This document shows positions 6,710 to 12,282 of a stretch of DNA of 12,282 bases, one piece after another. The first letter of the stretch is position 1; the number at the start of each line of letters is the position of its first letter. Origin of the DNA: Bacteroidales bacterium (GTDB lineage: Bacteria > Bacteroidota > Bacteroidia > Bacteroidales > VadinHA17); contig WFRO01000327.1 of NCBI GenBank assembly GCA_015486475.1, positions 1-12,282 on the forward strand, written 5' to 3'. The notes under the pieces were generated by a model. The model was not told where the DNA came from and did no database searches. It saw only the letters and a program-made list of their open reading frames with translations. The position numbers were made by a program, and so were the translations under genes.

Positions 6710-9142
6710 TCACTCTTTCTCCTCCTTGTCCTTCTGGATGCGCATGCCGTAGAACGACTTGTAGACGAAGGCCAGTCCGAAGAGCAGCAGGAAGATGCCG
6801 ATGGGTATGGTCCAGTCGAAAGAACCGCTGGCCTGGGCGTTCATGCGCATGTGGACTGCGATCTCAACGGCCAGCAGGCCGAAGAGGGTGGAGAACTTAA
6901 TGATGGGATTCATGGCCACCGAGGAGGTGTCCTTGTAGGGGTCGCCCACGGTGTCACCCACTACGGTCGCTTCGTGCAGGGGAGTTCCTTTTTCCTTGAG
7001 GTCCACTTCAACGATCTTCTTGGCGTTGTCCCAGGAGCCGCCGGCATTGGCCATGTAGATGGCCTGGAAGAGGCCGAAGACGGCCAGGGAGATCAGGTAG
7101 GAGACGAAGTAGTTGGGGTCGAAGAAAGCAAAAGCCAGCGTCAGGGAGAAGATGACGGCGAAGACGTTCCACATCCCGTTCTGTGCATAGCGGGTACAGA
7201 TCTTCACCACCGCCTTGGAGTCTTCGATGCTCGATTCTTCGATGTCGAGGTTGATATTCTTCTTGATGAAGGCGGTGGCACGGTAAGCCCCTGTGGTGAC
7301 GGCCTGCAGGGAGGCTCCGGTGAACCAGTAGATGACGATACCCCCGGTGATGAATCCCAGGATCACCTGCGGGTCGAGAAGCTCCAATTGCAAAAGGCCC
7401 ATTTTCTTCAGCATGAGGATAATGGCAAAGATCATGGTGGTAGCCCCGATGACCGCTGTGCCGATAAGCACCGGTTTGGCGGTAGCCTTGAAGGTGTTGC
7501 CGGCCGAGTCGTTGGACTCGAGGTAGTACTTGCCCATTTCAAAATCGGGCTTGAAACCGAAATCTTCCTCGATCTCTTTTTCGATATTGTCCCGTTTCTC
7601 AATACGGGACAGCTCAAATACCGACTGAGCATTGTCGGTGACGGGGCCGAAGCTGTCGACGGCGATGGTGACAGGGCCCATGCCCAGGAAGCCGAAGGCT
7701 ACGAGGCCGAAGGCAAAGACCGTCGGGAAGATCATGATGCCGTCGAGGCCGAGGGTACTGACGAAATAAGCAAGGGCCATGAGGATGACGATGGCGATGC
7801 CTTCCCAGAAAGCCGAGAAGTTCCCGGCCACCAGTCCGGAGAGGATGGTCAGGGAGGCGCCTCCTTCGCGTGAGGCGGTGACGATCTCTTTCACATGGCG
7901 GGAGTTGGGGGAGGTGAAGGCCTTCGTCAGTTCCGGAATGATCGCTGCGGCGAGGGTGCCCACGCTGATGATGGTGGATAGTTTCCACCAGAGGCCGGTG
8001 ATGACGGTGCCGTTCTCCAGACGGATATCGCCGCCCAGGAGGAAATAGCTGACCAGGTATGTGCTGAGGATGGAGACGAAAGAGGTGATCCAGATCAGGG
8101 AGGTCAGCGGCGCCTCGAAGTTATAGTCCTTGAGCTTGTCGTATTTGGCCTTGCCGATCATGTCATTGATCCAGTATGAGACGAGGGAAGTGATGACCAT
8201 CATGATACGCATGACGAAGATCCAGACGATGAGGTTGGCCTGGAAGTCGGTACCTACGACGGCCAGGACGATGAAAGAGATGAGGGCTACGCCGGTGACG
8301 CCGTAGGTCTCGAAACCGTCGGCGGTGGGTCCCACACTGTCGCCGGCGTTGTCACCGGTACAGTCGGCGATGACACCCGGGTTGCGGGGGTCATCTTCGG
8401 GAAGGTTGAAGACGATCTTCATCAGGTCGGCGCCGATGTCGGCGATCTTGGTGAAGATCCCGCCGGCCACACGCAGAGCACTGGCACCCAGCGATTCACC
8501 GATGGCAAAGCCTACGAAGCAGGCCCCGGCGCTGTCACGCGGGATGAACAGCAGGATGAAGATCATCATGAACAACTCGACGGTCACCAGGAGGACGCCC
8601 ACACTCATCCCCGAGCGCAGGGGGATGGAGGTCACCTCCCAGGGATGGCTTTTCAGCGAGGCGAAAGATGTGCGGCTGTTGGCCAGGGTATTGATACGTA
8701 TGCCGAACCAGGCCACCCCGTAAGATCCGGAGATGCCGATGACCGTCCAGAGCAGGACCATCAGCACCTTGGGAAGGGGCATGTGGCTGAGAGCAAAGAA
8801 ATAATAAAAAATAGCTACGGCCACGATGCCGAGCAGGATCAGCAGAAAACGTCCCTGCTGGAGGAGATAGGTCTTACAGGTCTCATAGATGATGCCGGAG
8901 ATGTGTAGCATGGACTTGTGAGCCGGGATTTTTTTGATCTTGGCATAGGTCCAGATACCGAAGATCCATCCGAAGATCACGAAGATCAGCCCGTAAAAAA
9001 GAAGATCCCAGCCATCCACGCCTCCCAGCATGGGGAAGACGCTTTCCCGCATGTCGGGAACGTTGAGATCAGCTTCACTGGCCAGTGATAACACTGGCAA
9101 CATCAAAAAGGTCAGGGAACCCAGAAACAGCTTTTTTTTCAT
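6710..9142 (-). CDS. hppA: Membrane-bound ion-translocating (H+ and/or Na+) pyrophosphatase
   Basis: An 810-residue polytopic membrane protein (roughly 16 segments) that couples pyrophosphate hydrolysis to ion export across the inner membrane. Family landmarks: GESLGASALRVAGGIFTKIADIGADL, EDDPRNP (249-255), ADCTGDNAGDSVGPTADGFETY (259-280, with E278 in the pump region), GNTFKA (548-553) and GDTVGDPYKDTS (729-740, with D730, D734 and D738 in the pyrophosphate-Mg site). K552 occupies the position that is Ala (GNTTAA) in K+-dependent enzymes and Lys in K+-independent ones, so this one is probably K+-independent. The wording of several motifs departs from plant and Rhodospirillum enzymes. The N-terminus (MKKKLFLGSLTFLMLPVLSLAS, then acidic EADLNVPD) resembles a cleavable signal peptide ahead of the first true membrane segment. 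Ion specificity cannot be assigned. Transcribed alone, convergent with lpxH. Confidence 0.95.
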   Translation of the reverse strand: MKKKLFLGSLTFLMLPVLSLASEADLNVPDMRESVFPMLGGVDGWDLLFYGLIFVIFGWIFGIWTYAKIKKIPAHKSMLHISGIIYETCKTYLLQQGRFLLILLGIVAVAIFYYFFALSHMPLPKVLMVLLWTVIGISGSYGVAWFGIRINTLANSRTSFASLKSHPWEVTSIPLRSGMSVGVLLVTVELFMMIFILLFIPRDSAGACFVGFAIGESLGASALRVAGGIFTKIADIGADLMKIVFNLPEDDPRNPGVIADCTGDNAGDSVGPTADGFETYGVTGVALISFIVLAVVGTDFQANLIVWIFVMRIMMVITSLVSYWINDMIGKAKYDKLKDYNFEAPLTSLIWITSFVSILSTYLVSYFLLGGDIRLENGTVITGLWWKLSTIISVGTLAAAIIPELTKAFTSPNSRHVKEIVTASREGGASLTILSGLVAGNFSAFWEGIAIVILMALAYFVSTLGLDGIMIFPTVFAFGLVAFGFLGMGPVTIAVDSFGPVTDNAQSVFELSRIEKRDNIEKEIEEDFGFKPDFEMGKYYLESNDSAGNTFKATAKPVLIGTAVIGATTMIFAIILMLKKMGLLQLELLDPQVILGFITGGIVIYWFTGASLQAVTTGAYRATAFIKKNINLDIEESSIEDSKAVVKICTRYAQNGMWNVFAVIFSLTLAFAFFDPNYFVSYLISLAVFGLFQAIYMANAGGSWDNAKKIVEVDLKEKGTPLHEATVVGDTVGDPYKDTSSVAMNPIIKFSTLFGLLAVEIAVHMRMNAQASGSFDWTIPIGIFLLLFGLAFVYKSFYGMRIQKDKEEKE

Positions 9143-9443
9143 TGCAGTAGGATTTTAATGAACATTCTTCTAATCTAAACATCACATCAAAAGGGAATCA
9201 GTCCACAAATATATATTTTATCCGAAATGTACAAACTTATTTATGTCATATATATCCACATATTTTGCAACATACTTTTCCCGGCCGGTGCATGACTTTT
9301 GTTATTTTATATTAGGGATAAAATTATTATCTTATCAGAAAATAAAGATGGAGCCGTACATGAGCAGATCATTCATATCCTGAAGGGTTTGAATATCTTC
9401 TTTTGGCACATTGTGTAAGAGTGTTGAGTAAAATTACAAAGAG
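9143..9443. other. A+T-rich divergent intergenic region
   Basis: These 301 bases separate hppA (-) from the secreted-protein gene (+). The hppA half holds the predicted promoter. I found no TAnnTTTG match for the plus-strand gene, and no hairpin or repeat of note apart from a short CCGGCCGG. An 11-codon ATG-TGA frame at 9348-9383 has no supporting signal. Confidence 0.6.
9206..9235 (-). promoter_or_regulatory. Predicted promoter of hppA
   Basis: On the minus strand, TTTG (9235-9232) is followed after 18 bases by TATATTTG (9213-9206), a full TAnnTTTG match. The spacing is one base short of the 19-21 usual for Bacteroidota promoters. It sits 64 bases ahead of the hppA ATG in A+T-rich DNA. Confidence 0.5.
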
Positions 9444-10751
9444 ATGAAAAATCATACAGGTATCAAGGCAGGAAGGGGAATGAGGTATGGTTTTGTTGTT
9501 ATGATCCTAACCTTATTTTCCACATGGGGAGTGTACGCCGGCGGAGAAGTACAGGTACAGGACACCTCCGGATATTTTATGGTGAGGGGCAAGATCGTGG
9601 ATTCTGAAAATGGCAGGCCGGTGGTTTTTGCCTCGGTTTTTATCATGGGCACCCATATAGGTACCGTCTCCAATTCGGAGGGTAAGTTCCTGTTAAAGGT
9701 GCCCGAGAGGTACAAAGGGCACAGGATCGGTTTCAGCAGCATGGGGTATAAGACGATGGCCCTGTCGGGGAAAGATCTGGTGAAGGGGAAAGACAATATG
9801 ATCCGCCTGGTGCCGGATGTTATTCCGCTGGCACCGGTGGTGGTGGAGCATCTGGATCCCTATGCGCTGTTGAGAGAATACCGGAGAAGGATCAAAGAGA
9901 ATTACGGCAAACAGGCGGCCATGATGACGGCTTTTTACCGGGAGTCGGTGAAGAAAAGGAATAAATACCTCTCTGTAGGAGAAGCGGTGCTGGACATCTA
10001 CAAGACCCCTTATACCGGCATTGAATCGGACCGGGTGCGTATTTACAAAGGCCGCAAAGCCGAATATGTCACGAAAGAGGATACTTTGATGATGAAGTTG
10101 CAGGGTGGGCCCGTGACGATGGTGATGCTGGATGTGGTGAAAAATCCGGGGGATCTCCTGAGCCCTACGGCATTGATGTATTATGACCTTACTTTTGGAG
10201 GGGAGGTGATGATCGATGGCCGGCGCACCTACATGATCCGCTTTGACCAGAAAGATTCGGTGACCGTTCCTCTGTTCAAAGGGACCATCTATCTGGATCA
10301 AAAGACCTATGCCCTGGCCGGCATGGAGTTCAGCATCAGTCCGAAAAAACTGGATGAGGCCGCCAAATACATGATCATCCGCAAGCCTGCAGGGCTAACC
10401 GTGGATGTCCTGAGCGCTTCTTATCTGGTGAAATACAGGTATCAGGGGGACCGGTGGGTGTTGAATTATGTGCGTATCGAGAACAGGTTCCGCTGTAAAT
10501 GGGAGAAAAAGCTGTTCCGTTCCAACTACACCATCACTTCGGAGGCAGCGATCACTGACGTGGATTACAACAATGTTACCAGGCCCCGTTTCCGGGAGAC
10601 AGCGCGGGCAGGAGATATCTTTATCGAGGACATCAAAGCCTTCCAGGACCAGGAGTTCTGGGGCAAGAACAATGTGATCCGGCCCGAAGAGTCGATCCAG
10701 GCAGCGATCCGGAAGATCAGAAGGAAACTGAAACGGAGAGGGAAAGAGTGA
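9444..10751 (+). CDS. Secreted CarboxypepD_reg-like domain protein, function unknown
   Basis: A 435-residue exported protein. It has a signal peptide with a hydrophobic stretch at residues 16-28 and probable cleavage after VYA (A32). Residues about 46-135 form a carboxypeptidase regulatory-like beta-sandwich (MVRGKIVDSENGRPVVFASVFIMGTHIGTVSNSEGKFLLKVP and GFSSMGYKTMAL), a domain common at the N-terminus of Bacteroidota TonB-dependent receptors. No plug or barrel follows. The remaining 300 residues (LREYRRRIKENYG, MMTAFYRESVKKRNKYLSVGEAVLDIYKTPY, FKGTIYLDQKTYALAGMEFSIS) look like the region of unknown function that often accompanies this domain in Bacteroidota envelope proteins. The C-terminus is very basic (RKIRRKLKRRGKE). 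ATG 9444 has only AAAGAG abutting it; ATG 9480 (residue M13), with AGGAAG four bases upstream, is a credible alternative and gives a more typical signal peptide. Confidence 0.85.
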   Translation: MKNHTGIKAGRGMRYGFVVMILTLFSTWGVYAGGEVQVQDTSGYFMVRGKIVDSENGRPVVFASVFIMGTHIGTVSNSEGKFLLKVPERYKGHRIGFSSMGYKTMALSGKDLVKGKDNMIRLVPDVIPLAPVVVEHLDPYALLREYRRRIKENYGKQAAMMTAFYRESVKKRNKYLSVGEAVLDIYKTPYTGIESDRVRIYKGRKAEYVTKEDTLMMKLQGGPVTMVMLDVVKNPGDLLSPTALMYYDLTFGGEVMIDGRRTYMIRFDQKDSVTVPLFKGTIYLDQKTYALAGMEFSISPKKLDEAAKYMIIRKPAGLTVDVLSASYLVKYRYQGDRWVLNYVRIENRFRCKWEKKLFRSNYTITSEAAITDVDYNNVTRPRFRETARAGDIFIEDIKAFQDQEFWGKNNVIRPEESIQAAIRKIRRKLKRRGKE

Positions 10752-10863
10752 GGAAGGATGAAGGATGAACGACGAACCACGAACGACGAACGACGAACTA
10801 CCAACTACGAACTATGAACTACGAACTACGAACTATGAACTATGAACTATGAACTGTGAACTA
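10752..10863. repeat. Heptamer tandem array, 16 units, consensus YGAACTA
   Basis: An uninterrupted 7-base periodicity begins at the base after the stop codon of the preceding gene. It reads ggaagga, tgaagga, tgaacga, cgaacca, cgaacga, cgaacga, cgaacta, ccaacta, cgaacta, tgaacta, cgaacta, cgaacta, tgaacta, tgaacta, tgaactg, tgaacta. All 16 units keep length 7. Units near the gene are G-rich and diverged; distal ones are nearly uniform and vary mainly C/T at position 1. Because 7 is not a multiple of 3, the array reads through all frames, which explains the VVRRSSF-type repeats in the minus-strand translation. Function unknown. Confidence 0.9.
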
Positions 10864-10915
10864 ATATAGGGTATTTTTATACAAAAGGTGTAAATTTTAC
10901 CTCATAGGGGTAAAT

Positions 10916-10973
10916 AAACAGGGGATATGTTGAAAAAAAGTGCATAATTTTCAAACTTACCCCCTGTTTTTTT
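10916..10973 (+). terminator. Candidate nested-hairpin terminator between the secreted-protein gene and glnN
   Basis: AAACAGGGG (10916-10924) pairs with CCCCTGTTT (10961-10969). Inside the 36-base loop, TTGAAAA (10930-10936) pairs with TTTTCAA (10948-10954). The outer stem runs into seven T (10967-10973), as in an intrinsic terminator. The large loop is atypical. A rival pairing exists, GGGGTAA (10907-10913) with TTACCCC (10957-10963), so it may instead be a regulatory site upstream of the glnN promoter. Confidence 0.4.
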
Positions 10974-11003
10974 GCACATCGTTTTGAATAATACATATAT
11001 TTG
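10971..11003 (+). promoter_or_regulatory. Predicted promoter of glnN
   Basis: TTTG at 10971-10974 and TATATTTG at 10996-11003 are separated by 21 bases, matching the two-part Bacteroidota promoter (TTTG, 19-21 bases, TAnnTTTG). The ATG lies 33 bases past the -7 element, leaving a short leader. This is the best promoter match in the window. The -33 element is the end of the T-tract of the preceding hairpin. Confidence 0.6.
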
Positions 11004-11035
11004 TGCCGGTAATTAAAATCCAAAAATTTTAAAAA

Positions 11036-12282
11036 ATGGCACAATTCAGAACGATCGCATTTCAGGAAGTGTTGAAAAGGAAGCCTGTCAAGGTGGAGGC
11101 TCCTTCGAACGAGGTAACGGTTTATTTCGGGACCAGGGTCTTTGATCTGGTCAAGATGGAAAAATATTTATCGAAGGAGGCTTACCGGGCGGTGAGGAAG
11201 GCGATAGGCGAAGGGGGTCATATTGACCGGAAGATGGCGGACCAGGTAGCTGCCGGTATGCGGGACTGGGCCATAGACAACGGGGCCACACATTACACCC
11301 ACTGGTTCCATCCGCTGACCGACGGCACAGCAGAGAAGCACGACGGTTTCATCGAGTTCGGGGATTTCGGCGGGCCGGTGGAGAGCTTTTCCGGCGACTT
11401 GCTGGTGCAGCAGGAGCCGGATGCCTCGAGTTTCCCGAGCGGAGGTATCCGCAACACCTTTGAGGCACGCGGTTATACGGCCTGGGATGTCTCCTCTCCT
11501 GCTTTTCTGGTGGGCACCACCCTCTGTATCCCCACGGTGTTCGTTTCCTATACGGGCGAGGCGCTCGATTACAAGGCGCCCCTGCTGAAAGCCCTCAGTG
11601 AGCTGAACAAGGCGGCTGTGGATGTGTGTCATTATTTTGACAGGAATGTTTCGAAAGTCTTTGCCACCCTCGGCTGGGAGCAGGAGTATTTCCTGGTGGA
11701 CGAGGCTTTTTACAATGCCCGTCCCGACCTGATCCTTACGGGACGCACCCTGGTAGGACATCAGTCGTCCAAAGACCAGCAGCTCGACGACCATTACTTC
11801 AGCTCGATCCCCGAGCGGGTCAAGTCTTTTATGGAAGATTTTGAGATAGAGGCCTACAAGCTGGGCATTCCCGTGAAGACGAGGCACAACGAGGTGGCGC
11901 CCAATCAGTTCGAGTGTGCGCCCATCTTCGAGGAGGTTAACCTGGCCAACGATCACAACCAGCTCGTCATGGATGTGATGAAGCGTGTGGCCCGTCGTCA
12001 TGGCTTCCAGGTGCTATTCCATGAAAAACCTTTCGGCGGGATCAACGGTTCGGGCAAGCACAACAACTGGTCGCTGGCCACCGACACGGGGGTGAACCTG
12101 TTGTCGCCGGGGAAGAACCCCAAGAGCAACCTGCAGTTCCTCACCTTCCTGGTGAATGTGGTCAAAATGGTCTATGAAAACCAGGACCTACTGCGTGCCA
12201 GCATCCTGACGGCCGGCAACTCACACCGCCTGGGGGCCAACGAAGCACCACCGGCCATCCTCTCCATTTTCCTGGGGAGCAC
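11036..12282 (+). CDS. glnN: Glutamine synthetase type III (GlnN), 3' truncated by the window edge
   Basis: ATP-dependent ligation of ammonia to glutamate in the cytoplasm; GSIII is the large dodecameric form first studied in Bacteroides fragilis, of about 730 residues. The frame is open from ATG 11036 to the last base, giving 415 codons and two extra bases, so roughly the last 300 residues lie outside. Visible landmarks: the GSIII-specific N-terminal domain (FGTRVFDLVKMEKYLSKEAYRAV, HYTHWFHPLTDGTAEKHD), PSGGIRNTFEARGYTAWD, metal-binding Glu in GWEQEYFLVD (E215 and E217), RHNEVAPNQFE (from R283), and NGSGKHNNWS (337-346, with H342 in the ATP/metal site), then AGNSHRLGANEAPPAI. No residue expected in this part is missing. 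No Shine-Dalgarno; the start follows an A-rich leader. A long minus-strand ORF opposite it (11168-12001) is a shadow. Confidence 0.96.
   Translation, partial: MAQFRTIAFQEVLKRKPVKVEAPSNEVTVYFGTRVFDLVKMEKYLSKEAYRAVRKAIGEGGHIDRKMADQVAAGMRDWAIDNGATHYTHWFHPLTDGTAEKHDGFIEFGDFGGPVESFSGDLLVQQEPDASSFPSGGIRNTFEARGYTAWDVSSPAFLVGTTLCIPTVFVSYTGEALDYKAPLLKALSELNKAAVDVCHYFDRNVSKVFATLGWEQEYFLVDEAFYNARPDLILTGRTLVGHQSSKDQQLDDHYFSSIPERVKSFMEDFEIEAYKLGIPVKTRHNEVAPNQFECAPIFEEVNLANDHNQLVMDVMKRVARRHGFQVLFHEKPFGGINGSGKHNNWSLATDTGVNLLSPGKNPKSNLQFLTFLVNVVKMVYENQDLLRASILTAGNSHRLGANEAPPAILSIFLGS

Noticed and set aside
6695..7873. 392-codon plus-strand ORF opposite hppA
   Set aside because: It begins inside the terminator palindrome and its Asp/Gly/His/Glu-rich translation is the usual antisense image of a hydrophobic membrane protein.
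9348..9383. 11-codon ORF (MEPYMSRSFIS) upstream of the secreted-protein gene, as a possible leader peptide
   Set aside because: No ribosome-binding site, no regulatory codon run and no following attenuator hairpin.
10752..10863. CRISPR array
   Set aside because: The period is seven bases with no spacers; this is a simple tandem repeat.
11168..12001. 277-codon minus-strand ORF opposite glnN
   Set aside because: The plus-strand frame encodes a clear GSIII; the antisense product has no family features.

Overview
The window looks like an ordinary chromosomal segment of a Bacteroidota (Bacteroidales-type) bacterium. Several independent signs agree. It has a type III glutamine synthetase (GlnN), a CarA with the GICLGNQ / YGHRSHNQP wording I associate with this phylum, and paired TlpA-like lipoproteins with an N-terminal DUF4369-type region. 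It also has a CarboxypepD_reg-like secreted protein, few Shine-Dalgarno sequences, and repeated matches to the phylum's TAnnTTTG promoter element. Family or genus cannot be fixed from the sequence; a Dysgonomonadaceae-like organism is only a guess.

Layout, left to right. (1) 70-2336 (+): a PatB/MalY-type PLP C-S lyase whose stop codon overlaps the start of carA, the glutaminase subunit of carbamoyl-phosphate synthase; carB does not follow. (2) 2337-2810: a 474-base gene-free stretch packed with small inverted and direct repeats. (3) 2811-3407 (+): a flavin reductase-like FMN-binding protein. (4) 3505-6667 (+): two tandem paralogous thioredoxin-fold lipoproteins followed by lpxH (lipid A biosynthesis), tightly spaced and probably one envelope-related operon. 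It ends in a perfect 38-bp palindrome that serves as a bidirectional terminator. (5) 6710-9142 (-): a large membrane ion-pumping pyrophosphatase (hppA), convergent with lpxH. (6) 9143-9443: an A+T-rich divergent intergenic region carrying a good hppA promoter. (7) 9444-10751 (+): a secreted CarboxypepD_reg-like protein of unknown function. (8) 10752-11035: a 16-unit heptamer tandem array starting at the base after the stop codon, then a nested hairpin/T-tract and a two-part promoter. (9) 11036 to the window end (+): the 5' 415 codons of glnN, running off the edge.

The genes are mostly housekeeping: nitrogen and glutamine metabolism (glnN makes glutamine; carA consumes it), sulfur amino-acid turnover (patB), envelope biogenesis and periplasmic redox (TlpA-like pair, lpxH), and membrane energetics (hppA). 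I see no CRISPR array, phage gene, transposase, tRNA or rRNA, and no convincing undescribed multi-gene system. The most unusual material is non-coding: the repeat-rich spacer at 2337-2810, the heptamer array at 10752-10863, and the alternative-pairing hairpins upstream of glnN. Among proteins, the K-bearing GNTFKA motif of the pyrophosphatase and the divergent CxxC of the second TlpA-like protein are worth checking.
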